Part shown: positions 26,646 through 35,358 of the stretch, one piece after another
How positions within the stretch are numbered: position 1 is the first letter of the stretch
Layout of the letters: every line of letters begins with the position of its first letter
Assembly (NCBI RefSeq): GCF_009769735.1
Contig: NZ_WSRO01000002.1
Location: 6,150,001 to 6,214,000 of the forward strand
DNA: 64,000 nucleotides
Source: Streptomyces sp. BA2
GTDB taxonomy: Bacteria > Actinomycetota > Actinomycetes > Streptomycetales > Streptomycetaceae
Direction: 5' to 3'
Program-made: the position numbers and the translations under genes
Notes under the pieces: model-generated
What the model was told of the DNA's origin: nothing
The model's input: only the letters and a program-made list of their open reading frames with translations
Databases searched by the model: none

Positions 26646-27461
26646 ATGTGCGGACGGTATGCATCGAGTCGTAGGCCCGAGGATCTCGCAGGAGTCTTTG
26701 AGATCGAGAAGTGGGAGCCCGAGGAGGCGCTCGCCCCCGATTTCAACGTGGCTCCGACCAAGGAGGTCTACGCGGTCCTGGACCGTCCAGTGAAAGACGC
26801 GGAAGACCCCGCCCCGGTTCGCCAGCTGCGCACGCTCAAGTGGGGACTCGTGCCGTCCTGGTCCAAGACGCCCGAGGGCGCTGCCCGGATGATCAACGCC
26901 CGCGCGGAGACGGTGCACGAGAAGCCCTCCTACCGCCGGGCCTTCACCTCACGCCGCTGCGTCATCCCGGCCGACGGCTACTACGAGTGGGTCACCGGCT
27001 CCGGCGAGCGCGATCTGGAGGTCGAGGGCAAGAAGAAGCGCCCCCGCAAGCAGCCGTACTTCGTGACGCCCGCCGACGGCTCGGTCTTCGCGATGGCGGG
27101 GCTCTACGAGTTCTGGCGGGACAAGACACTGCCGGACGAGCACCCCCTGGCCTGGTGGGTGACGTGCACGGTGATCACCACGGAGGCGGAGAGCTCGCCC
27201 CTCGCGGTCGCCCCCGAGGAAGGCCCGCGCACGCTGGCCGACATCCACCCGCGGATGCCCCTGATGCTGACGCCGGACCGCTGGGACGCCTGGCTCGACC
27301 CCTCGCGCACGGACGTCGAGGACCTGCGGCCGCTCCTTGAGCCGCCGCCGCACGGCCTGATGCGGGCCTACCCGGTGTCGACGGCGGTCAGCAACGTACG
27401 CAACAACGGCCCGGAGCTTCTGAAGGAGCTGGAGGGGCCCGAGGAAGGCACACTCTTCTGA
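26646..27461 (+). CDS. SOS response-associated peptidase family protein (YedK/HMCES)
   Basis: 271 residues from ATG at 26646; the first residues MCGRYA fix the start, because Cys2 becomes the catalytic nucleophile after Met removal. YedK/HMCES forms a thiazolidine crosslink with abasic sites in single-stranded DNA. Further family motifs are FNVAPT (about 35-40), WGLVPSW (about 70), INARAET (about 85-91), RRCVIPADGYYEW (about 103-115) and the catalytic HPRMP (about 203). It includes a Lys-rich insertion (EGKKKRPRKQP) typical of actinobacterial members. Ends one base before the next gene. Confidence 0.93.
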   Translation: MCGRYASSRRPEDLAGVFEIEKWEPEEALAPDFNVAPTKEVYAVLDRPVKDAEDPAPVRQLRTLKWGLVPSWSKTPEGAARMINARAETVHEKPSYRRAFTSRRCVIPADGYYEWVTGSGERDLEVEGKKKRPRKQPYFVTPADGSVFAMAGLYEFWRDKTLPDEHPLAWWVTCTVITTEAESSPLAVAPEEGPRTLADIHPRMPLMLTPDRWDAWLDPSRTDVEDLRPLLEPPPHGLMRAYPVSTAVSNVRNNGPELLKELEGPEEGTLF

Positions 27462-27462
27462 C

Positions 27463-28104
27463 GTGACCAAGAGTGAGATCGTTTTGACAGACGCGGGTGA
27501 CGCGCGCATCACCTGGCACCCCGCCCCGAAGGCCGAAACACGCCTGATCCTGGCCCTAAGCCACGGAGCCGGCGGCGGCATCGAGGCCCGCGACCTGAAG
27601 GCCATCGCAGCGGCTCTGCCCGCGCACGGCGTCACCGTCGCCCTGGTGGAGCAGCCCTGGCGCGTCGCGGGCAAGAAGCTGGCGCCCGCTCCGAAGACGC
27701 TGGACGTGGGATGGCGCGGCCTGTGGCCCGCGCTCGCCAAGCCCGGCCTCCCGGTGATCGCGGGCGGCCGCAGCGCAGGGGCTCGCGTCGCGTGCCGTAC
27801 GGCCACCGAACTCGGCGCCGCCGCCGTGCTCGCCCTCAGCTTCCCGCTGCACCCGCCGGGCAAGCCGGAGAAGTCACGCGCGGAGGAACTGCTCGGGGCA
27901 GGGGTGCCGACCCTCGTCGTGCAGGGCGGGAACGACCCCTTCGGGAAGCCCGCCGAGTTCCCGGAGGGAGCGTACGAACTAGTAGAGGTCCCCTACGGCG
28001 ATCACGGCTTCGCGATCCCCAAGCGCGCGGACATCACCGAGGCCGAGGCCATGACGCGCATCACGGATGGCGTCATCAGGTGGGCGGGAATGTTGGGTGC
28101 GTGA
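27463..28104 (+). CDS. Alpha/beta-hydrolase, KANL3/TEX30-like
   Basis: 213 residues from GTG at 27463. Nucleophile elbow GGRSAGAR (about 102-109), then LSFPLHPPGKPEKSRAEEL, VVQGGNDPFGKP and DHGFAIPK supply a Ser-Asp-His triad of the KANL3/Tex30 (dienelactone hydrolase-related) class. Cytoplasmic; natural substrate unknown. It starts one base after the SOS-peptidase gene, so the two are co-transcribed. Its last codons contain the sigma-R-type promoter of sigR. Confidence 0.82.
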   Translation: MTKSEIVLTDAGDARITWHPAPKAETRLILALSHGAGGGIEARDLKAIAAALPAHGVTVALVEQPWRVAGKKLAPAPKTLDVGWRGLWPALAKPGLPVIAGGRSAGARVACRTATELGAAAVLALSFPLHPPGKPEKSRAEELLGAGVPTLVVQGGNDPFGKPAEFPEGAYELVEVPYGDHGFAIPKRADITEAEAMTRITDGVIRWAGMLGA

Positions 28105-28112
28105 CCTCTGTT
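28087..28112 (+). promoter_or_regulatory. Sigma-R-dependent promoter of sigR (p2 type)
   Basis: GGAAT (28087-28091), exactly 18 bases, then GTT (28110-28112): a perfect match to the sigma-R consensus GGAAT-N18-GTT. It overlaps the end of the preceding hydrolase gene and lies about 50 bp before the upstream sigR start, providing autoregulated expression. Confidence 0.85.
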
Positions 28113-28160
28113 GTGCCGAACAGACGTTAAACGCTGTTCGTACGAGAGGAAGTCCGCCGC

Positions 28161-29006
28161 ATGGGTTCGACCGTATGCCCGGCCCGCTCCAGCGCCTCTG
28201 ACCTGGAATGGACGGTGCTGAGCGCACCCAAGGCCGCTCCTATTCGGGCGGCGGCGGGACCGGATCGTCGTCTATCCTCCGATTCGAGTGGGACTGCTTT
28301 TGGTCTCACCACGTCTTTGGAGGAGGTGGGTCCGGTCACTGGGACCGACGCAGGGGCCGAGAACGGCCAGGCGGAGCGACCCGACGGAAGCGCTGAGACG
28401 TCGGCGGAGCGCACCGCCCGCTTCGAGCGGGACGCCCTGGGCTTCCTCGACCAGATGTACTCGGCGGCGCTGCGCATGACGCGCAACCCGGCGGACGCGG
28501 AGGACCTGGTGCAGGAGACCTACGCCAAGGCGTACGCGTCGTTCCACCAGTTCCGTGAGGGCACCAACCTCAAGGCGTGGCTGTACCGCATCCTTACCAA
28601 CACGTTCATCAACTCGTACCGCAAGAAGCAGCGCGAGCCCCAGCGCAGCGCCGCCGAGGAGATCGAGGACTGGCAGCTCGCGCGTGCCGAGTCGCACATG
28701 TCCACCGGTCTGCGCTCGGCCGAGTCGCAGGCGCTCGATCACCTGCCGGATTCCGACGTGAAGTCGGCGCTGCAGGCGATCCCCGAGGAATTCCGCATCG
28801 CCGTCTATCTGGCCGACGTAGAGGGCTTTGCGTACAAGGAGATCGCGGACATTATGGGGACACCCATCGGTACGGTGATGTCCCGGTTGCACCGCGGCCG
28901 TCGCCAACTGCGCGGCATGCTCGAGGACTACGCCCGCGACCGCGGCCTCGTCCCCGCCGGCGCCGCGTCAGAGTCGTCGAACGAAGCGAAAGGCTCAGGC
29001 TCATGA
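28161..29006 (+). CDS. sigR: Thiol-oxidative-stress ECF sigma factor SigR, with upstream (SigR') and internal starts
   Basis: Two starts are supported. ATG at 28161 (GAGAGGAAG eight bases upstream) gives 281 residues. GTG at 28326 ([10 protein letters not shown]) gives 226 residues, the size of the stable S. coelicolor SigR; the difference is exactly 55 codons, matching the reported unstable SigR' isoform. Region 2 spans [33 protein letters not shown], and region 4 spans [36 protein letters not shown]. It directs RNA polymerase to thioredoxin, mycothiol and protease genes under disulfide stress. The stop overlaps the rsrA start (ATGA). Only the upstream transcript can encode the long form. 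Confidence 0.95.
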   Translation: MGSTVCPARSSASDLEWTVLSAPKAAPIRAAAGPDRRLSSDSSGTAFGLTTSLEEVGPVTGTDAGAENGQAERPDGSAETSAERTARFERDALGFLDQMYSAALRMTRNPADAEDLVQETYAKAYASFHQFREGTNLKAWLYRILTNTFINSYRKKQREPQRSAAEEIEDWQLARAESHMSTGLRSAESQALDHLPDSDVKSALQAIPEEFRIAVYLADVEGFAYKEIADIMGTPIGTVMSRLHRGRRQLRGMLEDYARDRGLVPAGAASESSNEAKGSGS

Positions 29007-29347
29007 GCTGCGGAGAGCCGCACGAGACGGATTGCAGTGAAGTCCTGGACCATCTGTACGAGTTCCTGGACCACGAGATGCCGGACAGTGACTGCACCAA
29101 GTTCGAGACGCACTTCGAGGAGTGCTCTCCGTGCCTGGAGAAGTACGGCCTGGAGCAGGCGGTCAAGAAGCTGGTGAAGCGCTGCTGCGGCCAGGACGAC
29201 GTGCCCACCGACCTGCGCGCCAAGGTCATGGGTCGCATCGACCTGATCCGCTCCGGCGAGGCCGTGCCCGAGCACGACGTGACGGTGGAGACGACGACGG
29301 CCGACGCCGGTGTGTCAGCCAAGAGTCTGAGGGCCAAGGAAGCCTGA
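29003..29347 (+). CDS. rsrA: Zinc-binding anti-sigma factor RsrA
   Basis: 114 residues. RsrA binds SigR when reduced and releases it on disulfide formation. The ZAS motif is complete: C11, H37, C41 and C44 (HFEECSPC), plus C3, C31, C61 and C62, the same positions as in S. coelicolor RsrA. The N-terminal 90 residues form the sigma-binding domain; the C-terminal tail is acidic and Ser/Ala-rich. Translationally coupled to sigR by a 4-bp overlap, and followed by a strong terminator. Confidence 0.96.
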   Translation: MSCGEPHETDCSEVLDHLYEFLDHEMPDSDCTKFETHFEECSPCLEKYGLEQAVKKLVKRCCGQDDVPTDLRAKVMGRIDLIRSGEAVPEHDVTVETTTADAGVSAKSLRAKEA

Positions 29348-29368
29348 TCTTCCGGTAGTTGAGTGTGA

Positions 29369-29407
29369 GCAGGCCGTGACGGGAGTCCGTCACGGCCTGC
29401 TTTTCTT
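29369..29407 (+). terminator. Rho-independent terminator of sigR-rsrA
   Basis: 14-bp perfect stem GCAGGCCGTGACGG / CCGTCACGGCCTGC, loop GAGT, followed by TTTTCTT. It is the most classical terminator in the window (with U-tract), 21 bp after the rsrA stop. Confidence 0.92.
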
Positions 29408-29541
29408 CTGTGCCCCGTCGTTCACTGTCACTCGTACGTGCCAATTTCCGCGAGGGGGGCTCGGAGCGGACGGCAGTCGTTCTAGTCTCCGGACCTTGGA
29501 ACGTGGTCCGTGGGGGCGGTCACGGGGGAGGAGACGGTGCC

Positions 29542-30894
29542 ATGCGGTCCATCGCCCCATGGGCGCGCGCCTACATCCTGTGCGCCGCCCTGGCCGGTGC
29601 CGCCTGCGCCGCGCCCGCGCTGACCTCGTCGCGCACGCCGTGGGGCGCGCTCGCCCTGCTCGCCGCGCTCTACGCCGGGTGTGAGCAGATCACGCGGTGC
29701 CGGGTGATCGGCCGCCGCGCCGGGCCCGGACTCAACGGCCTCGGCACGTTCTTCCCCGTGCTGCTCGCCGCCGTCTTCCTGCTGCCGCCCGCGGCCGCCG
29801 CCCTCGTCGCGGTGCCGGGGGCGCTGCTCGCCCGCGTCGAGCGACGCCCCCGGTGGGTGCGCAGGGTCTGGCGCGCGGCCCAACTCGCCCTGGCCGCCTG
29901 GGCTTCGGCGTGGACGTACGGAGCGCTCGGCGGTCGCGAGGCCGTGGCCGCGCCCGACTTTCCGTACGCGCTCGCGCCCGCGGGGGCGGCCGTCCTCGCC
30001 TTCTCCGCCGTACTGACCTTGCTCGACGGCGGCATCCTGGCCACCGCGGAACGGGTGCCGGTGCGGACCGCGTGGCGGGGGCTCTTCCTGCGGTCGTTCG
30101 CGCCGGTCGCGGTGCACGGACTCGCCGGACTGATGATGGCGGTGCTGTGGCGAAGTCCGTACGGGCCGCTCGCCGCGCTCCTCGTGCTGCTCCCGATGGG
30201 CGTCTCCTGCTGGGTCTTCGCGCAGTACCACCGCGAGCGCGCCGCGCATCAGGCCACCATCCGGGCGCTCGTACAGGCCGTCGACATCAAGGACCGGTAC
30301 ACGCGCGGGCACAGCGAGCGCGTGGGGCGGGCCTCCGTGATGATCGCGCGGGAGCTGGGGATGGCGGACGAGCGGGTGGAGAGCCTGCGGTTCGCCGGGA
30401 TCCTGCACGACGTCGGCAAACTCGGCGTACCGACCCGGCTCCTTCGCAAGGACGGGCCGCTGACCCCCGAGGAACGGCGGGTCATCGAGCTGCATCCCGA
30501 GTACGGGCACGAGATGGTGCGCGGGATCGGATTCCTGGGGGAGGCACGGGCGGCGATCCTCCACCACCACGAGCGGATGGACGGCAGCGGGTATCCCTAC
30601 GGGCTCGTGGGGCGGCAGATTCCGGAGTTCGCCCGGGTGGTGGCCGTCGCGGACGCGTTTGACGCCATGACGTCCACCAGGTCCTACCGGCGGGGGAGGC
30701 CTGTCGCCGCTGCTGTGGCCGAGCTGTCCCGGTGCGCGGGGGCGCAGTTCGACCCTGTGATGGTTGCCGCGTTGCAGCGGGCGCTGGACCGGCACGGGTG
30801 GCATCCCGCTGTCACGGCGGACACCGGCGAGGTGCCCGCGCCCCGCCGAGGGACGTCCAGCGTTCCCTCGGCCCCCGGGACGGCCTCACGGTGA
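29542..30894 (+). CDS. Membrane-bound HD-GYP domain protein
   Basis: 450 residues from ATG at 29542 (GGAGGAG upstream). The first ~235 residues hold six or seven hydrophobic segments; the C-terminal half is an HD-GYP domain with GHSERVG, LHDVGKLGVP (about 290-299), HPEYGHEMV, ILHHHERMDGSGYPYGL (about 335-351) and VADAFDAMTS. All HD and GYP residues are present, so cyclic-di-GMP or other dinucleotide phosphodiesterase activity is plausible, with the N-terminus as sensor. It overlaps the next HD gene by 4 bp (GTGA). Confidence 0.88.
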   Translation: MRSIAPWARAYILCAALAGAACAAPALTSSRTPWGALALLAALYAGCEQITRCRVIGRRAGPGLNGLGTFFPVLLAAVFLLPPAAAALVAVPGALLARVERRPRWVRRVWRAAQLALAAWASAWTYGALGGREAVAAPDFPYALAPAGAAVLAFSAVLTLLDGGILATAERVPVRTAWRGLFLRSFAPVAVHGLAGLMMAVLWRSPYGPLAALLVLLPMGVSCWVFAQYHRERAAHQATIRALVQAVDIKDRYTRGHSERVGRASVMIARELGMADERVESLRFAGILHDVGKLGVPTRLLRKDGPLTPEERRVIELHPEYGHEMVRGIGFLGEARAAILHHHERMDGSGYPYGLVGRQIPEFARVVAVADAFDAMTSTRSYRRGRPVAAAVAELSRCAGAQFDPVMVAALQRALDRHGWHPAVTADTGEVPAPRRGTSSVPSAPGTASR

Positions 30895-32132
30895 GGGCCG
30901 TCACGGGGTTCACCTACGGCGCCGCCGGGCTGCTCACTCTCCTTGGTCTCGGGTGGACCCTCTGGCACGGCGTTGCCGAAGGGGGGATCGCGCTTGCCTT
31001 CGGAGGGCTCGTCGCCGTGGGGGAGCTGGCCCGGTGGGGTACGGGAGGGAGCGACCGGGAGCCCGCGCCGCTCGGGGCCGCGGGCGCGCTCGCGTACGCG
31101 CTGCTGGGTGAGATCGGGGGGCGGCCCACGCACCACGGAGTCCTCCAGGTGATCGCTGTGGTCGTCGCGGCCGCGCTCGTCGGTGCCGTGCCGCATGTGG
31201 CGCTCGGCAAGGGGCCCGCCCTCGATCACGTGGCCCGGCGCGTGCTCACCGTCGGATTCGCCGCCGCATGCTTCCAACCGCTCTACAACGCGGGGAAGTT
31301 GGGGGAGTGGGTGGGGCAGGGCCCCGCCTTCGCCGTCGTCATCGGCGCGCTGCTCGTCCTGACCGCCCTGTGCGACGCCGTGCTCGCCGCGGCCATGGCG
31401 CACGCCCGCACCGGGTGGCCCTTCGCACCGCTCCTGCGCGACGAGCTGCGGGCCATGCTCGGCATCGGGTCCGCCGTGTGCGCGACGGGGGCCGTCATGG
31501 CGCTCGCGGTCGCCGTGGCGGGGCTCTGGGCGCTGCCGGTGTTCAGCCTGCCGCTGCTCCTGACCCAGCTGTCGTTCGGGCGGTACGCCGCGGTGCGGAC
31601 CACCTACCGGCAGACCATCACCTCCCTCGCGCGGTCCACCGAGATCGCCGGGTACACCCCGCAGGGCCACGCACGCCGCGTGGCCGCCCTCAGCCGGGCC
31701 GTCGGGCGTGAGCTGGGGCTCTCCGCGCCGGACCTCGCCGTCCTTGAGCACGCGGCGCTGATGCACGACATCGGGCAGCTCTCCCTCGTCGACCCCGTGC
31801 CGGCGGGCGCGACCGCCGCCCTGCCGGACGCGGAACAGCGGCGGATCGCCCTGCTCGGGGGCGCCGTCGTGCGTCAGACGGGGGTGGACGGCGACGTCGC
31901 CGTGGTCGTGGAGCGGCAGGCGGACCCGTACCGCGATCAGCCGCTCACCGCCCGTATTGTGCGAGCCGCCAACGCGTACGACGAGATGGCCAGGGGAGAA
32001 GGTCCCACAGGCCCTCTCCACGCCCTGGAGCGGCTGCGGCTCGGCACGGGCCGTGACTATCAGCCCGAGGTGGTGGAAGCCCTGGCCCGGGTGCTTTCGC
32101 GGGGCGGTCATAGCTTGCCGCCGGTTGGGTAA
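30891..32132 (+). CDS. Membrane-bound degenerate HD-domain protein
   Basis: 413 residues from GTG at 30891, coupled to the preceding HD-GYP gene. About six hydrophobic segments fill residues 1-220. The C-terminal domain resembles HD-GYP at the start (GHARRVAALSRAVGRELGL, LEHAALMHDIGQLSLVDP) but lacks the downstream HHHE and GYP motifs. It keeps the HD pair but probably not the full metal site. This looks like a diverged duplicate of its upstream neighbour and may be a regulatory partner rather than a second enzyme; that is inference from the missing motifs. Confidence 0.82.
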   Translation: MRAVTGFTYGAAGLLTLLGLGWTLWHGVAEGGIALAFGGLVAVGELARWGTGGSDREPAPLGAAGALAYALLGEIGGRPTHHGVLQVIAVVVAAALVGAVPHVALGKGPALDHVARRVLTVGFAAACFQPLYNAGKLGEWVGQGPAFAVVIGALLVLTALCDAVLAAAMAHARTGWPFAPLLRDELRAMLGIGSAVCATGAVMALAVAVAGLWALPVFSLPLLLTQLSFGRYAAVRTTYRQTITSLARSTEIAGYTPQGHARRVAALSRAVGRELGLSAPDLAVLEHAALMHDIGQLSLVDPVPAGATAALPDAEQRRIALLGGAVVRQTGVDGDVAVVVERQADPYRDQPLTARIVRAANAYDEMARGEGPTGPLHALERLRLGTGRDYQPEVVEALARVLSRGGHSLPPVG

Positions 32133-32234
32133 CCCATGGGTAATGAGCGGCCGTCCGACCGTACGTGGTTGGATGCGAAGAGGGCCCTCGGGCACAGCGG
32201 AACACAGGAACTCAAGTACCGGCAGGCGGGAATC

Positions 32235-33215
32235 GTGAGGATCTTCGGCAAGGGACGGCACCGGCCCTCCGCCTCATGGCGGCAGGCCACCGACCGCGCC
32301 TTCACGCTGATCGGCGACGGGCGGTACGAGGACGCGGGCGCGCTGCTTACCCGCGCGGCGGACCTGGAGCCGTGGCTCTCGGAGTCCTGGTTCAACCTCG
32401 CGCTGCTCCACAAGTTCCGGCACGACTGGGAGCAGGCACGGGCCGCGGGCCTGCGTGCCGTCGCGCTGCTCGACCGGTCGCAGGGCGCCCCCGACTGGTG
32501 GAACGTGGGGATCGCCGCCACCGCACTCCAGGACTGGCCCCTTGCCCGGCGCGCCTGGCAGGCGTACGGCCTGAAGGTGCCCGGCGGGGTGGCCGCCTCC
32601 GGGGAGCCCACCGGCATGGACCTGGGCAGCGCCGCCGTGCGGCTCTCGCCCGAGGGTGAGGCCGAGGTCGTGTGGGGGCGCAGGCTCGACCCCGCCCGCA
32701 TCGAGGTGCTCTCCATTCCGCTGCCGTCCTCCGGGCGCCGCTGGGGCGAGGTCGTGCTGCACGACGGCGTTCCGCACGGCGAGCGGACGACGGGGGCCGG
32801 GGACTCGTATCCCGTCTTCGACGAAATCGAGCTGTGGGCTCCCTCACCCGTTCCCACCTGGGTGGTTCTCCTGGAGGCCGCCACCGAGGACGACAGGGAC
32901 GCCCTGGAGAAGCTCGCCGCCGACGCGGGCTTCGCCGCCGAGGACTGGTCCTCGTCCGTACGGCTGCTGTGCCGCATGTGCTCCGAGAGCCGCATGCCGA
33001 GCGACGAGGGCGACGGCGAGCACCTGGACCCGCACGACCACAGCGAGCCGGGTCACCCCGGGCCGCTCGGCCACCGCAGCCCCGGCGCCCTGTGGGTGCC
33101 CGAGCGCGAGTGCGGCATCGCGGCGCCCGCCGCCCTGGTGCGCGGCCTGCTCGACGGCTGGGTCGCGGACAGCCCGGACTCCCGCGACTGGCGGGATCTG
33201 GAAGAGGTCTGCTGA
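32235..33215 (+). CDS. Tetratricopeptide-repeat protein
   Basis: 326 residues from GTG at 32235 (VRIFGKGRHRPSASWRQA), the start that matches how I recall Streptomyces homologues begin; an in-frame ATG at 32136 would add 33 residues of poor similarity. Residues 15-120 contain TPR-like helices (RAFTLIGDGRYEDAGALLTRAADLEP, ESWFNLALLHKFRHDWEQAR). The rest is a conserved domain of unknown role with WGEVVLHDGVPHG, two cysteines in LLCRMCSESRMPSDEGDGEH and a His/Asp-rich DPHDHSEPGHPG stretch that could bind metal. Stands between the HD pair and def. Confidence 0.8.
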   Translation: MRIFGKGRHRPSASWRQATDRAFTLIGDGRYEDAGALLTRAADLEPWLSESWFNLALLHKFRHDWEQARAAGLRAVALLDRSQGAPDWWNVGIAATALQDWPLARRAWQAYGLKVPGGVAASGEPTGMDLGSAAVRLSPEGEAEVVWGRRLDPARIEVLSIPLPSSGRRWGEVVLHDGVPHGERTTGAGDSYPVFDEIELWAPSPVPTWVVLLEAATEDDRDALEKLAADAGFAAEDWSSSVRLLCRMCSESRMPSDEGDGEHLDPHDHSEPGHPGPLGHRSPGALWVPERECGIAAPAALVRGLLDGWVADSPDSRDWRDLEEVC

Positions 33216-33279
33216 CTCCTGGCCGTAGGCTGTACCGGCACTATCTCTTGTGGGTTCCCAGGAAGGCGTACGTCGGACA

Positions 33280-33930
33280 ATGGCGCAGGACACTGAGCAG
33301 CAGGCCTCGGGCGGGGTCCTCCCCGTAGACGACGAGGGCTTCGTCATCGACACGGAGGACTGCGAGGAGCGGGAGACGGCCTACCGCGAGCGCGGCACGT
33401 CCCGGCCCATCACGGTCGTCGGCAACCCTGTGCTGCACAAGGAGTGCAAGGACGTCACCGCCTTCGACGCCGATCTTGAGCAGCTCGTCGCCGACATGTT
33501 CGCCAGCCAGCGGACCGCCGAGGGCGTGGGCCTGGCCGCCAACCAGATCGGCGTCGACCTGAAGGTCTTCGTCTACGACTGCATGGACGACGAGGGCAGG
33601 CGGCACGTCGGCGTGGTCTGCAACCCCGTCGTGCGCGAGCTCCCCGCGGACCGGCGCCGCCTGGACGACTCGAACGAGGGCTGCCTCTCGGTGCCCACGG
33701 CCTACGCCGAGCTGGCCCGCCCGGACTTCGCGGAAGTGACCGGGCAGGACGAGAAGGGCAACCCCATCAAGGTGCGGGGCACCGGCTACTTCTCCCGCTG
33801 CCTCCAGCACGAGACGGACCACCTGTACGGCTACCTCTACATCGACCGCCTGTCCAAGCGTGACCGCAAGGACGCGCTGCGGCAGATGGAAGAGGGCACC
33901 CCGCGCTACCCCGTCGTGCCGAACGCCTGA
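33280..33930 (+). CDS. def: Peptide deformylase
   Basis: 216 residues from ATG at 33280. Removes the formyl group from nascent proteins. Family motifs 1-3 are complete: [10 protein letters not shown] (about 85-94), EGCLSVP (about 136-142; Cys is the metal ligand) and QHETDHLYG (about 178-186; the HExxH histidines). HETDH in place of the common HEIDH/HELDH is a mild variation. N-terminal ~40 residues form an acidic extension seen in Streptomyces enzymes. Followed by a strong terminator. Confidence 0.94.
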   Translation: MAQDTEQQASGGVLPVDDEGFVIDTEDCEERETAYRERGTSRPITVVGNPVLHKECKDVTAFDADLEQLVADMFASQRTAEGVGLAANQIGVDLKVFVYDCMDDEGRRHVGVVCNPVVRELPADRRRLDDSNEGCLSVPTAYAELARPDFAEVTGQDEKGNPIKVRGTGYFSRCLQHETDHLYGYLYIDRLSKRDRKDALRQMEEGTPRYPVVPNA

Positions 33931-33967
33931 GCCGACTCCAGACACGGGCGCACCACGCGCCACCTGC

Positions 33968-34003
33968 GGCCCCTGGCCGGGAACTCCTTCCCGGCCAGGG
34001 GCC
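33968..34003 (+). terminator. Terminator after def
   Basis: Perfect 16-bp stem GGCCCCTGGCCGGGAA / TTCCCGGCCAGGGGCC with a CTCC loop, 37 bp after the def stop. The remaining ~230 bp to the terpene synthase contain its promoter region, in which I could not pick out convincing -35/-10 boxes. Confidence 0.82.
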
Positions 34004-34236
34004 GTTCGCATGAACCGACACCAACCGGTCAGCTGTGCGATCAAATCAGGCTCATGGTGATCCTTAATCAGTCACGTACGGGGATTTTCTCGGCACTGGG
34101 GGGTAGTGAATGGCGCAAATCTGTTCCCTGAACGGTCAGTTGTGGTGCTGAATGGAAAGCGCGGGGATACACAACGGCGCGCGCCCGGTACGGCGGGAGG
34201 GGCGTGCGTTTTCACGCGGCTGAGAGGGGTTTGTCC

Positions 34237-35358
34237 GTGCCTGCATATGCACACAGCACTTCACCGACACAGACGCACGCGCCGGCGGTATCCGTGCCAC
34301 CGGCGTTGGCACTTCCGGTGATCGAGTCGGGGTTTCCTCGTCAACTGCACCCGTATTGGCCACAGCTCCAGGAGAAGTCCAGGACGTGGCTGCGCGAAAT
34401 GCGCCTCATGCCCGCGGACAAGGTCGAGCGGTACGCGGACAGCCTGTGCTACACGGACCTGGTGGCGGGCTACTACATTGGCGCACCCGATGAGTTGCTC
34501 AGTGCGATAGCCGACCTCAGCAGTTGGTTCTTCGCGTGGGACGACCGGCACGACCGCGACTCGGTGCACGGCAGGGCGGCGCAGTGGCGCCGGCTGTGCC
34601 GCGGGCTCCACGAGACGCTCCGGGCGCCCCGGCAGCAACTGCGCCACCGCGACCCTCTGGTAGCGGGATTCGCGGACTGCGTCCTCCGGTTGTACTCCCA
34701 CCTCGGCCCCAGCTGGAACGCCCGGTTCGCCCGGCATTTCCACAGCGTGATCGAGGCGTACGACCTGGAGTTCAGGAACCGCAGAACGGGCACGGTCCCG
34801 ACGGTCGAGGCCTACATCGAGCTCCGCAGACTCACGTTCGCGCACTGGACGTGGATCGACCTGCTCGAGCCCACGGCGCGCCGTGAACTGCCTCCGGCGG
34901 TGCGGAAGCATCCCGCGTACCGGCGGGCGGCGCTCGCCACGCAGGACTTCTCCGCCTGGTACAACGACCTGTGCTCGCTCCCCAAAGAACTCGCGGGAGA
35001 TGAATTGCACAATCTCGGGATCAGTCTGATCCAGCACGAGGGACTTTCCCTGGAAGAAGCCGTGGCGGAAGTGCACGCGCGGGTCACCCGATGCATATCG
35101 GATTTCCTCGTGGCGGAAAAGGAAGTACTGCGGCTCGCCGGGCAATTGGCCGACGGAAGCGTACAGGGGAGGGAACTCTCGGACGCGCTGGAATCGTGCG
35201 TCGCCAACATGCGGAACTGGTTCTCTTCCGTGTACTGGTTCCACCACGAATCCGGCCGCTACCGGGTGGACAGCTGGGACGACAGGTCCATTCCTCCGTA
35301 CGTGAGCGACGCCGCAATGAGCGACCTGGCCGAAACTGAATTGGTAGGTGAGGAATGA
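34237..35358 (+). CDS. Epi-isozizaene synthase (class I sesquiterpene cyclase)
   Basis: 373 residues from GTG at 34237, preceded by GAGAGGGG at seven bases. Cyclises farnesyl diphosphate to epi-isozizaene, precursor of the antibiotic albaflavenone. The unusual Asp-rich motif WDDRHDRD (about 101-108) and the NSE motif NDLCSLPKE (243-251) are as in the characterised S. coelicolor enzyme, as are RQLHPYWP, RNWFSSVYWFHHESGRY and the C-terminal VDSWDDRS. Overlaps the P450 start (ATGA), the arrangement seen with CYP170. The first ~25 residues differ from the S. coelicolor protein as I remember it. Confidence 0.93.
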   Translation: MPAYAHSTSPTQTHAPAVSVPPALALPVIESGFPRQLHPYWPQLQEKSRTWLREMRLMPADKVERYADSLCYTDLVAGYYIGAPDELLSAIADLSSWFFAWDDRHDRDSVHGRAAQWRRLCRGLHETLRAPRQQLRHRDPLVAGFADCVLRLYSHLGPSWNARFARHFHSVIEAYDLEFRNRRTGTVPTVEAYIELRRLTFAHWTWIDLLEPTARRELPPAVRKHPAYRRAALATQDFSAWYNDLCSLPKELAGDELHNLGISLIQHEGLSLEEAVAEVHARVTRCISDFLVAEKEVLRLAGQLADGSVQGRELSDALESCVANMRNWFSSVYWFHHESGRYRVDSWDDRSIPPYVSDAAMSDLAETELVGEE

